Shown here in pieces: positions 1 to 10,854 of a DNA stretch of 64,000 nt (positions are counted from its first letter, which is position 1; every line of letters starts with the position of its first letter). The translations under genes were made by a program, and so were the position numbers. The notes beneath the pieces are model-generated. The model searched no databases, was not told the DNA's origin, and was given only the letters and a program-made list of their open reading frames with translations. The stretch is from Spirogloea muscicola (taxonomy: Eukaryota; Streptophyta; Zygnematophyceae; Spirogloeales; Spirogloeaceae). The stretch lies in NCBI GenBank assembly GCA_009602725.1, contig WELB01000002.1:132021-196020 (forward strand). The letters are read 5' to 3'.

Positions 1-222
1 GCTCTTCTGAAGGTAGACTGTGGCTGCTCCCTTTGGGGACAGTTGCTGGCCCGTACCGAGAGGTGAGTCGCCGCCTGTCGGCGGCGCCTCAGGGCAAGGT
101 ATTCCGCTGCGTGTGCATGTGGTGCTTCTCTGTGCTGGGGGTTTCGTCTCTAAACCCCAGAGACAGAAACCAATCAGGACGTCCTAACCCTTAACTGCTT
201 GTGAAGGGCTTAGAATGCTTCA
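1..222 (+). repeat. 5' LTR of E1 (family A), right end only
   Basis: Matches 6511-6732 at all but one position and ends in CA just before the primer-binding site. It holds the U5 stem-loop (about 69-86) and a splice-donor-like AG/GTGAGT with the GT at 63-64. The rest of this LTR precedes the window. Confidence 0.93.
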
Positions 223-224
223 TT

Positions 225-235
225 TGGTATCAGAG
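225..235 (+). other. Primer-binding site of E1 (tRNA-iMet)
   Basis: TGGTATCAGAG starts two bases after the LTR end. It is complementary to the 3' end of plant initiator-Met tRNA, the usual primer of plant gypsy elements. Confidence 0.85.
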
Positions 236-774
236 GGGTCCTTGTATCTTGCTAGCCTTGTATTCTGTGATGATACGGCTGACAATGCAAGGTTCCTTCT
301 GATGCTCTGGCACTGACTAGTCTCTTGTGGTTGAGACACTTTGCCAGACCGTACTCGTGGATCTGCATCGACGGGCCGATTGATACTGTTGTCCACTCGC
401 CCGCTGCATCCACAAGCCCGGGGTCGACCAATGTCAAGTGTTCCACCAGCCCGGCAGCCACCGAATTGCCAGGTCAGTACTCGCCCGCGTAACCACCTGC
501 GGTCGGCGGATTGCCTGTCGTTTGACAAGGAGGTGAAACCGACCGCCGATGGGCGGCGAGTCTGGCCATGTGCCAGAGGCTGGTCCGTACCCAATTCTGG
601 CCCCTCCCTCGGCTGCGCGTGCTGCTTGCGTTTTGGGGATATGGCTTACGCGCTGCCATGATTGCTTTGCTTTGCTGGGGCACCAACTTGCTTAGTGTGT
701 TGTGGTAGTATTGTCTTCTCGGTGTGTCTTGCGCCCTCCCACTGACTTGGCCGTCAGTGTGTTGGTGTAAAGGC

Positions 775-1910
775 ATGGAGTCCGAGGACTCAAGTGCGCA
801 ACTTAGCGCCCCTCCGCAAGGAGTGCCACCGGCCGACGTCGAGGATGTGGCCAACGAGTTGGCGGAGCTCCACGCGCTCGGACCAGACGGCCTTACAACG
901 GCCGATGCGCAGCGCCTACGGCGCCTGAGGGAGCTCGTCGAGGCAGCGGCCCCCTGGTGGGAACCCGCTGGTAACCCCAGTCCTGACGGCATTGAGCGAG
1001 GAGGTACGAGTTATCATCAGCCGCTTGTCTTCGGATGAGCAGCGCACTCGTCGCCTCCGAGCGAAGGTCAACCGTGGTGCGCGGTTGGGCCGTGCCCAGC
1101 CGTGCCAACCGTCAAAGTTTGACGGGCAGGGGAGCCTCGCAGCCTGGATCAGAGAGATGAATGCATGGTTCGTGCTATGCGAGGCGCCGGTGACGTCCCG
1201 CGTGGGAATCGCCGCCACCTACCTCACCGGTGATCCAGCCACCATTTGGGAGAGTACAAAGGAGTTCTCGACGCCCAGAGAATATAATACCTGGGACTTC
1301 TTTACCCGCTCGTTGACCACCTTGTACGGAGAGGTCCATGCTGAGCTTAAGGCGCGTAATCAACTCGATGCTATTCGTATGGTAGACGATGATTTCGAAG
1401 ATTATGTGCATCGTTTTCATCTTATTCTGATGAAATGTGGTAACATGAACCCGATGGACCAAGTCCAGAGGTTCAAAGCTGGTCTGCCGCAACATGTGGC
1501 GGTACTGTCCCAGCTTGACAAGCTCACCCATGATGTAGTCAATACCCTCGATAAGTTCATAGAACAAGCACGACAATCTTTCTTGATGTACCCAACAAAG
1601 AAGCGCTTGTTCCGAGGTGAGGACCGTGACGCGCCAGGGCCTTCGGTGGTGAAGCGTCATAAGCCTAACCATGGTTTTAAGCCTCGACCCCCGCCTCGGT
1701 CGGCGGCAGTGCCCAAGGGCAAGGCCAAGGCCTTTGTCCCTGAGGAAGGCCGAGCTTGCTACCGGTGCGGCAACAAGGGGCATCGCATTCGGGACTGCCT
1801 ACAGCCGCCGAAGACTCCAGCGTCGTCTACACCATCCTCGACTCGCCCTAAGGGCCGGTACAAGGACGAGGGTAAAGGGAAAAGTGAGTCCCCTTCCTTA
1901 ACTTCCTTAT
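775..1910 (+). pseudogene. E1 gag (capsid/nucleocapsid)
   Basis: The structural protein of the retroelement particle. The likely start is ATG 775, in the same context (YCAGTGT 15-20 nt upstream) as the gag starts of P2, P4 and P5. A capsid-like helical region (about 1100-1600, with GWDFF-like and DFEDYVHRFH-type blocks shared with the other copies) is followed by a basic stretch. One CCHC zinc knuckle follows at 1757-1798 (CX2CX4HX4C, CYRCGNKGHRIRDC). Broken; it is the best preserved gag of this family in the window. Confidence 0.85.
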
Positions 1911-2183
1911 GTGTAATTCAGCAGCGTGGTGTGAATATGCTGTTTGAACTTGTAGGATGAGCATGTCCAAAGTCCGTTGTGCCAGTAGTATGCTCTGTGC
2001 ATGAGCTTATGCAAGCACTGGTAGATGGTGGCCCCCTCGTTGTATGGGTTCCTTCTAATCAGCTGCAGAAAGCTGCGAACATGTATTTGAGCTGGATCAG
2101 TTTACACGGTGTTAAAGAACCTGTCTTCTTTATTGTGCCGTGCAGTCGCGGAATGAATCCTCTACCTCCAAAAGGGGCTGGCT

Positions 2184-5100
2184 TTGCTGTGTCGCCTGAA
2201 GGCGGGCCACCTCCACGTGAAGTACGGAATGAAGGACGGATCTCCGAGACCTTCTAAACTGCTCATCTTCAAAGCTAGTAGTTATATTCTTACGGCAGTA
2301 GGTGCCTCAGCACTCAGCGCTGACGCGCCAACTATGTTGTTTTCAGGACTGGTGGCTAGTCAGCCAGCCCAGATCCTTATAGACACAGGGGCTGCTGTTT
2401 CCTGTGTTAGTAAGAATTTTGTGAGTGACAATGGTTTGATTGTAAAACCTACTACCATTTCACAAGCTACTTTGGCGAATGGACAAAGTGCCGAAATTGT
2501 GGGCCTATGTCAAGTTCCTCTACACATTCAACACTTAAAGACGGTTGTGTCTTGCCATGTCCTTGAGTTGACACTGGGCTTTGATGTGATATTGGGCGAT
2601 GACTGGTTGTGTTCTAATGAGGCCCTCCTTGACTTTGACGCGCGGACTTGCTCGGGCCGACAGGATTCTCGTCGTTTTGTACTGCACAAAGACGTTCCCT
2701 TTGTACCATCGCCTGTGACAGAATCCTCTATTCAGCTGTCGGCTGTGCAGTTTAAGAGGGTCCTTCACGCAGAACCCACCTCGGCTGTGTATCTGCTAAT
2801 GGTAATGGAAAGTGAGTCCCCCCCTGACTCAGTAATAGTGAGTAATGTGGCCTCACATGGTGCGGCTCTTGACAGCTTGTTGGAGGAATTTGCGGATGTG
2901 TTCCCCCATGCCCTCCCGGACGGTTTGCCTCCTGACCGAGGCGTGGCTCATACAATTCCACTAGAGCCCGGCGCTGTATCGCCGTACCGTCCAATGTATC
3001 GACTGAGTCCTCTCGAATTTCGGGAGATGCAGTCCCAAGTGGAGGAACTGCTACGGAAAGGCCATATTGAGCCTTCCCAGTCGCCGTACGGTGCACCAAT
3101 CCTCTTCGTAAAGAAGAAGGATGGTAGTCTTCGTATGTGCATCGATTATCGAGCCTTAAACAAGCTCACCGTCAAGAATCGGTATCCTTTGCCTCGAATA
3201 GACGACCTGTTCGACCGTCTAGCGGGAGCTAATGTGTTCAGCTCCCTCGATTTGCAAAGTGGTTATCATCAAATTCGTATTACCCCTGAGGACGTCCCGA
3301 AGTCGGCATTCCGTACGCCGCTCGGTCACTTCCAGTTCAAGGTTCTCAGCTTTGGTTTGACCAACGCACCTGCCACATTTCGGGCGGTAATGACGAAAGT
3401 CTTTGGCCCCCTACTGTATGACTTTGTGCTGGTCTATCTGGATGACATACTGGTGTTTAGTAAAACGCCTGAGGAGCACGTACGTCATTTGCGGCAAGTG
3501 CTGCAACTATTACGTGCAAACCAGTTGTAAGCCAAGAGATCCAAATGTGTATTCAACCAGCCTGAGCTCACCTACTTAGGGCATGTTGTAGGCAAAGACG
3601 GGGTACGCGTCGACCCCAAAAAGACTTCAGCAGTAAAGGACTGGCCTGTGCCACGGAATGTGCCATCGTTGCGGTCCTTCTTGGGATTCGCAAATTACTT
3701 CCGCAAGTTTCTACAAGGGTACGGAAGTATGGCATCTCCTCTTACGAAGCTCACTCGTAAGGACGTCAGCTGGGTGTGGACGTCGGAATGCCAGAAGGCA
3801 TTCGAGGATATCAAACGGGTCCTGGTGAATCCACCCTCTTTTGGCCTTGCCTCGAGAAGGCGTGCCATTTGAAGTAGTATGTGACGCCTCTTTGATCGGC
3901 ATTGGTGCCGTACTCTTGCAGGAGGGTCATCCCGTAGCATTTGAAAGTCGCCTGCTTCGTCCTGCAGAGCGTAACTACACTACGGGGGAGCAAGAGCTCC
4001 TTGCTGTTGTGCACGCCTTACGTGTGTGGCGTTGCTATCTCGAGGGTGTTGACTTTACGGTCGTAACAGATCATTGCCCGTTGACCTATTTTCACACACA
4101 ACAGCAATTGAGCAGGCGTCAAACACGGTGGGCTGAGTGTATAGCACAATTCCGTTTCCAGTGGTTGTACCGCCCTGGACGTATGAATGTTGCGGACCCG
4201 GTAAGTCGCAACATTGCAGGGGCTGCTGTGGCGGCTGTCTTGCACGCTTCAAGGGGTCAGACCGCAGACGTGCGGCCTACTCGTGGAACTGCTCGGCAGT
4301 CCACCGCCAACCTCTCTGAGCTGTATGTGCGTATTCGTGATGGGTATGGCACAGACCCATGGTTTGCGGCTAAAACCAATACACGCACACCAGTAAATGA
4401 CCAAGGCTTTTGGTGGCGAGGTGACGCCATTGTAGTTCCTGACTGCAATGCCTTGCGCACCAGTATCTTGCAAGAACTGCATGAGCCTCCGTATAGTGGT
4501 CATTTGGGTATGGGAAAGACGAAGAAAGCCGTCCAGCTTCTCTTCTGGTGGCCGGACTTGAAAGCTCAAGTAGAGTCTTTTGTAAGGACTTGTGCCACCT
4601 GCCAGCGCAGTAAGGCACGCTCTCATAAGCCTGCCGGGTTGCTCCAACCGTTGGAGATTCCTCCGAGGAACTGGTCTGATGTAAGTGTGGATTTCGTCAC
4701 CCAGTTGCCGAAGACGAAAAAGGGTCATGATGCCATTGTCGTATTTGTGGATCGTCTGAGTGAAATGGCGCATTTTGTGCCTACGACCACAAAGGTGTCA
4801 GCCAAAGAGTTCGCTGGTATCTTCGTGGACCGCGTATGGAAACTGCACGGAGTCCCCGAGCGGATCGTGTCTGACCGCGATCCTCGCTTCACGGGGCACT
4901 TCTGGAAGGAAGTGTGCAGGCTGATTGGCACCCAGCAATCCATGTCCACGGCTTTCCATCCCCAGACAGATGGTCAGACGGAAAGATTGAATCGGGTGTT
5001 GGAAGACATGTTGCGGCATTTTGTAAACCCCAGTCAAAGTGACTGGGATGAGTATCTTGCTCCAGCGGAGTAGCCGTGAACAATGCCTCCCACGAGTCAA

Positions 5101-5768
5101 CTACGAATACACCCTTCTTTCTTAATTATGGTCAGCATCCCCGAGCACCTTTACAGGTGGGGAGGCCGGAACGTGTGCCGGCCGCAGTAACTTTTACCGG
5201 GAACCTCCTGGAAGCTCAGCGGAGGGCTAGGGAATGCTTGGAGATTGCCCAGCAACGGCAAAAGCAGTACGCTGATCGACGTCGACAGGATATATCCTTC
5301 GACGTGGGTGCTCAAGTGCTACTCAGCACAAAGCATCTCTCCATGCGGGCTGTCGGTACGCCTAAATTGCTACCAAAGTGGGTTGGACCTTTTCGTGTAG
5401 TGCGTCTGGTCGGCAAAGTTGCGTACGAGCTGGACACGCCGGTACATTGGAAAATCCATAAAGTATTCCATGTGTCCCAGCTCGAACCATTCCATACGGA
5501 TGGTCGTGTCCAACCGCCCCCACCTTCCCTCGTCGTCAAGGATAATGAAGAGTTTGAGGTGGAGGAGATCTTGTCTCACCGCGACAAACTCCGTGGGCGA
5601 CGTAAGTCCCGAGAGTATCTTGTAAAGTGGAAAGGCTATGGGCCTGAACACAATACGTGGGAACCTTCGGGCCATCTTGCCCATTGCCCGTCCGTCCTCC
5701 GTAAGTATCTTGCAAAGAAGAAACTCCCTCCTTTGCGTAGTACTTCTATGACTACCCGTCAAAAGTAA
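2184..5768 (+). pseudogene. E1 pol: protease, RT, RNase H, integrase, chromodomain
   Basis: Domains in order. Retropepsin-like protease with DTGAAVSCV near 2380-2410. Reverse transcriptase about 2950-3530, with [10 protein letters not shown] and the YLDD catalytic block. RNase H about 3860-4210 (VCDASLIGIGAVL, TDHCPL). Integrase with an HHCC zinc-binding module about 4470-4620 (ending CATCQRSK) and a catalytic core about 4680-5060 (DFVTQLP, DRDPRFTGHFW, FHPQTDGQTER). Integrase C-terminal region about 5100-5500, then a chromodomain about 5550-5700 ([18 protein letters not shown]). The polyprotein would copy and integrate the element, and the chromodomain probably guides integration towards marked chromatin. 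Long parts are open, but the region has a few breaks. Confidence 0.92.
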
Positions 5769-5821
5769 TGTGACGAACTCTCCTTCCGTACCAAGTCCTT
5801 GTTCCCGAGGACGTGAACATC

Positions 5822-5835
5822 AAAGTGGGGAGGAA
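5822..5835 (+). other. Polypurine tract of E1
   Basis: Purine run AAAGTGGGGAGGAA immediately before the TG of the 3' LTR. The same tract precedes the 3' LTRs of P5 (49141-49150) and, inverted, M (8891-8903) and M3 (36036-36048). It primes plus-strand DNA synthesis. Confidence 0.85.
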
Positions 5836-6338
5836 TGTAACGTCCCCATCCGTTACGTGACGTTTAACCGTGGGTTGAACGCTAACGCGTGGTAACGGCA
5901 CGCGGCCCCGGTATCGTTGGCGTGCGACACGTGGGCGACGCGCGGGCAAGTGAGACGCAGCTCACCGCGGCTCGCCGGAGCTGTCGCCGCAGGGCCGCCC
6001 GGGCCCCCGGGCCATGGCCGCCGCCGCCCTCACGACCGTTCCGCAGGGCGGCACCGCGCAGGGCGGCACTGCGACGTGCCCGTCGGCGGCATGTCCGCCG
6101 AACCGGTGAGCGCCACCTCTTGGCCGCCGGACTCGTAGTGACATACCTGTGACGCGTGTAGCGCTGTGACGCGCCTGGCGGCGCCGCGCAGGGCGGCACC
6201 GCGCAGGGCGGCACCGCGTCGCGCAGGGCGGCGTCACCGCCCTCAAGACCCGTATCCCCCCGTAGGGCCCGCCTTCTCGAGGTGGGCCTTGAGGCGAGCC
6301 TCCCAGAGACCCTTGGGGAGGGGTGGCACACGAAGCAC

Positions 6339-6346
6339 TATAAGTA
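6339..6346 (+). promoter_or_regulatory. TATA-like box in LTR A
   Basis: TATAAGTA about 30 nt before the inferred R region. Equivalent TATAAG or TATATAAG boxes occur in LTR E (22825 and 35032), supporting a shared core promoter. Confidence 0.5.
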
Positions 6347-6578
6347 GGGCTGAGACCAGCCTCCGGGCACCCGGCTCTGGTCAGCGAAGCCCACGCCAGA
6401 GAGAGGCGCGCAGCCCTGCTGCCGCCTGCTGCCGCAGCTCGTCCGCGCAGGCCTGCTGCTGCCTGCTGCTGCAGCCCGACGCCGCAACCCGTCCCCGCGG
6501 ATCTTCCTCGGCTCTTCTGAAGGTAGACTGTGGCTGCTCCCTTTGGGGACAGTTGCTGGCCCGTACCGAGAGGTGAGT

Positions 6579-6596
6579 CGCCGCCTGTCGGCGGCG
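6579..6596 (+). other. U5 stem-loop of LTR A
   Basis: CGCCGCC / TGTC / GGCGGCG, a 7-bp GC stem with a 4-nt loop, followed by CTCAGGGCAAG. The same position in the other LTR families keeps a stem although bases differ (see findings). Confidence 0.6.
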
Positions 6597-6732
6597 CCTC
6601 AGGGCAAGGTATTCCGCTGCGTGTGCATGTGGTGCTTCTCTGTGCTGGGGGTTTCGTCTCTAAACCCCAGAGACAGAAACCAATCAGGACGTCCTAACCC
6701 TTAACAGCTTGTGAAGGGCTTAGAATGCTTCA

Positions 6733-8009
6733 CATACAACAAGCTCTTCATTCACCAGCGCTTGCATAAGCCCATGCAAAGAGCGTACTACTGGCACAAC
6801 AGACTGCGGACACACACACGTCCTACAAGTTTGAGGTGACGATACATACCACGTCACATGAAAGTCAGCGGGCGTAAAGCTCCGCGTACTTATCATCCGT
6901 ACATAGCGGTGAGTGAGTGGTGGAAGAAGTCCCAAGTGTTGTACACTCTGGGGTGGGAGGACGACTTCACAGTGTTCCACCATGCGGCAGCAACATCGGT
7001 AAGTCATGTAGCTGCAATTCCCACGCGGAATTCGAACGGTGTCGCGCATATCATGAACCAGTTGTTCAGTTTGCGGAGTCAGGCGGTAGGACTATTTTGC
7101 CCATCGTACTTGGAGGGCTGGCATGGCCGGGCACGGCCCAGTTGCCTGGAATAGCGTAATTTTGCCTTGACGCGACGAACTCGCAGCTCTTCAGCATACA
7201 CACGGGCGAGTATTGTTCGCGTCTCTTCGCGTGGCGCTTCCCATCCGGGATTGCCAGCGAATCATCACTCGGAATGGCATCCGCTATTTGCTCCACAAGA
7301 CGCACAAGGCGTTGCATCTCGGCCGGAGTCAGGCCGTCCAGGTCGGGTGCGTGGAGCTCCGCCGACTCACTCTCCGTCTCCTCGACCTCAGCCGGAGGTA
7401 CGACCGGTGGAGGAGGATTAGGTTGCGCACTTGTGTCAGCCGACTCCATGCCTTTACACCAGCACACTGAGGGATCAAGTCAGTGGAGGGCGTAAGACAC
7501 AATGGCTAAGACAATACTACCACAATGTTACTGAGCAAGCTGGTGCCCCAGGCAAAGCAAAGCAATCATGATAGTGCGCAAGTCACACCCCCAAAACACA
7601 AAGCCGCACGAGCGAGCTGAGGGAGGGGCCAGGACTGGTGTACGGACCAGCTTCTGGCACATAGCCAGATTTCGCCGCCCAGCGGCGGTCGGTTTCACCT
7701 CCTTGTCACGCAGACAGGCAATCCGCCGACCGCAGGTGGTTACGCAGGCGACATACTGACCTGGCAATTGTGATTGCCGCTGGGGCGGAGAACCACTTGA
7801 TGTTAGCCGACCCCAGATGCGTGGATGCAGCGGGCTAGTGTTCACAGCACCCACCAGTCCGCCGATGGAGATCCACGGGTACACTCTGGCAAGGGGTCTA
7901 AGTCACAAAAGACTAGTCAGTGCCAGAACATCAGAAGGAACTTGCATGTGTCAGCCGTATTATCACAGAATACGAGATTAGCAAGATGCAAGGACTCCTC
8001 TGATACCAA
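6733..8009 (-). mobile_element. M1: leader and gag part of a family-B gypsy element
   Basis: Reading leftwards from 8009: primer-binding site, leader, a gag start matching E1 gag (GMESADTSAQPNPPP near 7449), gag remnants, then the post-gag segment (VPVVRSLHGLMQALV). Nearly the same DNA recurs at 39760-41062 (M3) and 16880-18168 (M). It stops at 6733 because E1 inserted there. Broken, with many breaks. It shares the LTR 8010-8890 with M, so the two are in tandem. Confidence 0.85.
7998..8008 (-). other. Primer-binding site of M1
   Basis: Reverse complement of TGGTATCAGAG next to the end of LTR B, giving the orientation of M1. The same site is at 41051-41061 in M3. Confidence 0.8.
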
Positions 8010-8890
8010 TGTGACGTTCCTGACCCTTTAAGAGCACAGTCAGGGGTCAGTAAGTCCTTATTGATTACGGTCGCTGGGGTTTAGAGACAAACCCCCAGCA
8101 CAGAGAAGCACCACGTGTACTACGCAGCGGAATACCTTGCCCTGAGGCGCCGCCGACAGGCGGCGACTCACCTCTTCAGGTACGGGCCAGCAACTGTCCC
8201 CAGTGAAAGCAGCCACAGTCTACTTACAGGAGAGCCGATGAAGATCCGCGGCGACGGGTTGCGGCGTCGGGCTGCAGCAGCAGGCAGCAGCAGACCTGCG
8301 TGGACGAGCTGCGGCAGCAGGCGGCAGCAGGGCTGCGCGCCTCTCTCTCGCGGAGGCTTCAATGACTTGGACCGATTACCCTGAGCCTGGTCTCAGCCCT
8401 ACTTGTTGTGCTTCATGTGCCACCCTCCCCAGGGGTCTCTGGGAGGTTCGTCTCAGGGCCCACCTCGGGAGGCGGGCCCGACAAGGGGAATCTAGTACGT
8501 GGCCAGGCCACGCGGCTTCCTTCTGGAAGTGGCGGCCAGCCTGCAGCGCCGCCGAGCGGCGCCCTGCGTCGCCGGCTTGCGGCGCCGCCAGTGCGTCACG
8601 GGTGTGGCGCGGCGTCACGGGCGCGCCACACGTGTCACATACACGTCATTACGAGTGTGTCGGCAGATACCAGAATATGCCGAGGAGCTTCCTCTCCAGA
8701 AGTCCAGGATTCGCCACCTCTGCTGGAGGCTGCGCGCCTGCACGTCACATCGTCAGCAGGCGCGTCACATTGCGCGACACCTCGCGCGGGTCGCTCGCGC
8801 GTCGCACGCGCGTCGCACGCGTCAGGCACGTGCGCGTCAGTGTTAGCACATTAGCGCTTGACTTGAAGTTAGGCGTCCCGTAACGGCGGG
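8010..8890 (-). repeat. LTR family B, shared by M (3' LTR) and M1 (5' LTR)
   Basis: Closely matches the LTRs of M3 (35096-36035 and 41063-41978). On its right lie the polypurine tract and chromodomain of M. On its left lie the primer site and gag of M1. One LTR serving two internal regions is the usual footprint of recombination between LTRs in tandem. Confidence 0.85.
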
Positions 8891-9694
8891 TTCCTCCCCA
8901 CTTAGATGTTCACGTACTCGGGAACAAGAACATGACACCACGGACCCCAAGAGGTTAAGTTCGACGGGGGCGTGTGGTATTACGACGCAAAGGGGAATGC
9001 CCCTTGGCAAGCTACTTACGGAAAACGGCTCGACAATGGGCAAGATTGGCCGCAGGTTCCCACATATTGTGCTCAGGCTCATAGCCTAGCCACTTTACAA
9101 GGTACTCTCGGGATTTATGTCGCCCACGTAGTTTGTCGCGGTGAGACGAGATCTCCTCCACCTGAAAAACTTCCTCGTCCGCAACGACGAGGGGAGGTGG
9201 GGGCGTGGATACGACCATCCGGATGGTACGGTAGCTGGGACACATGGAGAGCTTAGTGGATGTTCCATTGTACCGGTGTATCCAGCTCGTCTGCGACCGG
9301 GCCGACGTGGCGCACTACACGAAAGTGTCCAACCCACTTCAGCAGCAACTTTGGCGTACCTACAGCATGCAAGGAGGGGTGCTGTGTACTTAAGAGCACT
9401 TGAGCACCCTCGTCGATTGATATATTTCGACGACTTCGATCAGCATACTCCTTTTGGTTGCTGGGCAATCTCCAAGCATTGCCTAATCCTCCGCTGAGCT
9501 TCCAGGAGGTTACTGGTAAAAGGATTACAGCGGCCGGCACGTGCTCCGGCCACCCCACCTGTAAAGGTACTCGGGGATGCTGACCGTAGTTGAGGAAGAA
9601 AAGGGTGATTTTGGTGGACTCATGGAAGGCATTGCTCACAGCACATTTCGCTGGAGCGTGATACTCATCCCAGTCACTTTTACTGGGCTTACAA
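8891..9694 (-). pseudogene. M integrase C-terminus and chromodomain
   Basis: The inverted polypurine tract (8891-8903) leads into a chromodomain (9245-9012, [16 protein letters not shown]). The integrase C-terminal region follows, reading towards 9680 (FFLNYGQHPRVPLQVG, GTPKLLLKWVG). It continues at 13144 on the other side of P2. Part of a broken element. Confidence 0.85.
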
Positions 9695-9741
9695 TGTAGT
9701 GAATCTCGCCCCGAACACGCAGTTAGAGGGAGAGTGTCCTT
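9695..9741 (-). repeat. Inverted LTR D terminus at the left end of P2
   Basis: The 47 bases are the reverse complement of the last bases of the 3' LTR of P2 (about 13090-13138), with a few differences. P2 therefore begins TGTAGTGAATC and ends GATTCACTACA, giving it long terminal inverted repeats. Confidence 0.8.
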
Positions 9742-9746
9742 GCAAT

Positions 9747-9757
9747 TGGTATCAGAG
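9747..9757 (+). other. Primer-binding site of P2
   Basis: TGGTATCAGAG five bases after the inverted LTR piece, on the + strand as the P2 genes require. Confidence 0.75.
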
Positions 9758-10226
9758 GCGGTCTTGCATCTATCGTGCTTGTGACTTCTTGTGCTCGCGG
9801 ATGATGCAAGGATCCATTTGATATTCTGGCCTGACTTTTTTCTGTCAAAGTTGAAGTGCTTGCCAGACGTTGGTCCGTGGGACGGCTCCGCAGAAGCGCC
9901 GGGTGCTGCGTCATCCTTGCGCTGTGAGCCGGTGACAAACGCCAGATTGCAGACTGATCCTTGAGGCCACTTGCTGCGTTCGCTACTCTTGAGGTGAAGC
10001 TTGAGCTTGCAGTCTTTGTGTGATGAGATCAGTCGTGTGACCAGCATTGCTTGTGAGCATCAGTCTTGGTCACATCGCGGCTGTCTGCCTGCCTGCTGTG
10101 GAGTTGCGCGCTGCCTTGCTTGCTCGCTCGCTGCTGCAGCAGTCTCGCGCACCTTGTATTGCGGTGTGGCGTGTGGGCTCTGCTGACTGTCGGAGCTGTA
10201 TTGATCCGTCAGTGTCCCTCAGCAAG

Positions 10227-10812
10227 ATGACTTCGCCCACGCATTCTAGCGCAAGATCCGCCCGGCCACGGACGGCAGCGCGGACGGCAGCGCGGTCCGC
10301 TGCGGATGCAGCGGCTGCAGAGGCGCGGACCGCTGCGGATGCAGCGGCTGCCGCGGAGCAGACGGTCGTGGATACGACGCCTGCTCCAGGACGGTCGGCT
10401 GTGGACACGACGGCCGTGGCGGGGCCAGATACTGTGGATCCAGTGGCCGCTGCGGGGCAAGCCCTGGGAGGGTATGCCGAGCTGGGAGCCGAAGGCTTGT
10501 CGGCTGGGGAGGTGCAACGAATCGCCCTCCTCATGCAGGACCTTGCAGCAGCAGCGCCTACAACGGACCCAGCCCAACACCGTCTCCATGCAAGGCTTTG
10601 CTCGGAGCTTCGCACCCTCCTCGTCCGGCTGCGCGCCACAGAGCGGCGCATGCAAGAGGTGGATGCCACACTGCACCTTGGGCGCAAGAACCACGGACCC
10701 CCTGAGCATGGCCTGGCCAGGGCTCACGCACGGCGGCATCCGCTGGGCCACGTCCACAGCGCCCGATGGGCCGGGACAAGGGCAGCTTCAAGGGGAAGCG
10801 TGAGTGCCTAGC
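10227..10812 (+). pseudogene. P2 gag N-terminal part
   Basis: Starts at ATG 10227, 15 nt after CAGTGT. The N-terminus is an alanine-rich low-complexity repeat (ARTAADAAAAAEQ type), then a helical stretch (GLSAGEVQRIALLMQDLAAA) also found in P5 and in the minus-strand gag at 23315-24520. Its relation to the + strand family is clear; the capsid core is not seen here. Confidence 0.7.
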
Positions 10813-10854
10813 CCTCGCCTCTCGGCGTCACATCATTCAGCCGTCTAGACGCAC

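Larger units (their letters stand above)
1..6732 (+). mobile_element. E1: Ty3/gypsy chromovirus (LTR family A), nearly complete
   Basis: Order seen: end of the 5' LTR (1-222), tRNA-primed binding site, gag with a zinc knuckle, aspartic protease, reverse transcriptase, RNase H, integrase, chromodomain, polypurine tract, 3' LTR (5836-6732). Protease-RT-RNase H-integrase order with a C-terminal chromodomain defines chromoviruses within Ty3/gypsy. The 222 comparable LTR bases differ at one position, so insertion was recent. It looks largely whole but is broken, with roughly three to five breaks. The right flank (from 6733) is minus-strand DNA of another gypsy element, so E1 is nested. The equivalent uninterrupted site lies near 39788. 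The left flank is outside the window. Confidence 0.93.
5836..6732 (+). repeat. 3' LTR of E1 (family A), 897 bp
   Basis: Starts TGTAACGTCCCC and ends GCTTCA. It contains a TATA-like TATAAG at 6339-6344, a CTG/CAG-rich R/U5 stretch, a donor-like AG/GTGAGT (GT at 6573), the U5 stem-loop 6579-6596, and a second possible hairpin made of GGGGTTT and TAAACCCC. Solo relatives lie at 45327-46187 and 51635-52439. Confidence 0.95.

Noticed and set aside
225-235. Primer-binding sites as possible tRNA gene remnants
   Set aside because: Only 11 bases match a tRNA 3' end, always at an LTR boundary. No cloverleaf was seen anywhere in the window.
5889-6576. Overlapping open frames on both strands in LTR A (also 8362-8883, 18505-19025, 22285-22997, 41551-42210)
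   Set aside because: They lie wholly in LTRs, have Arg/Ala/Pro-rich composition typical of GC-rich noncoding DNA, and are not conserved between LTR copies.
10070-10791. Long minus-strand frames over P2 gag
   Set aside because: Shadows of the Ala-rich + strand gag repeat; no motif of their own.
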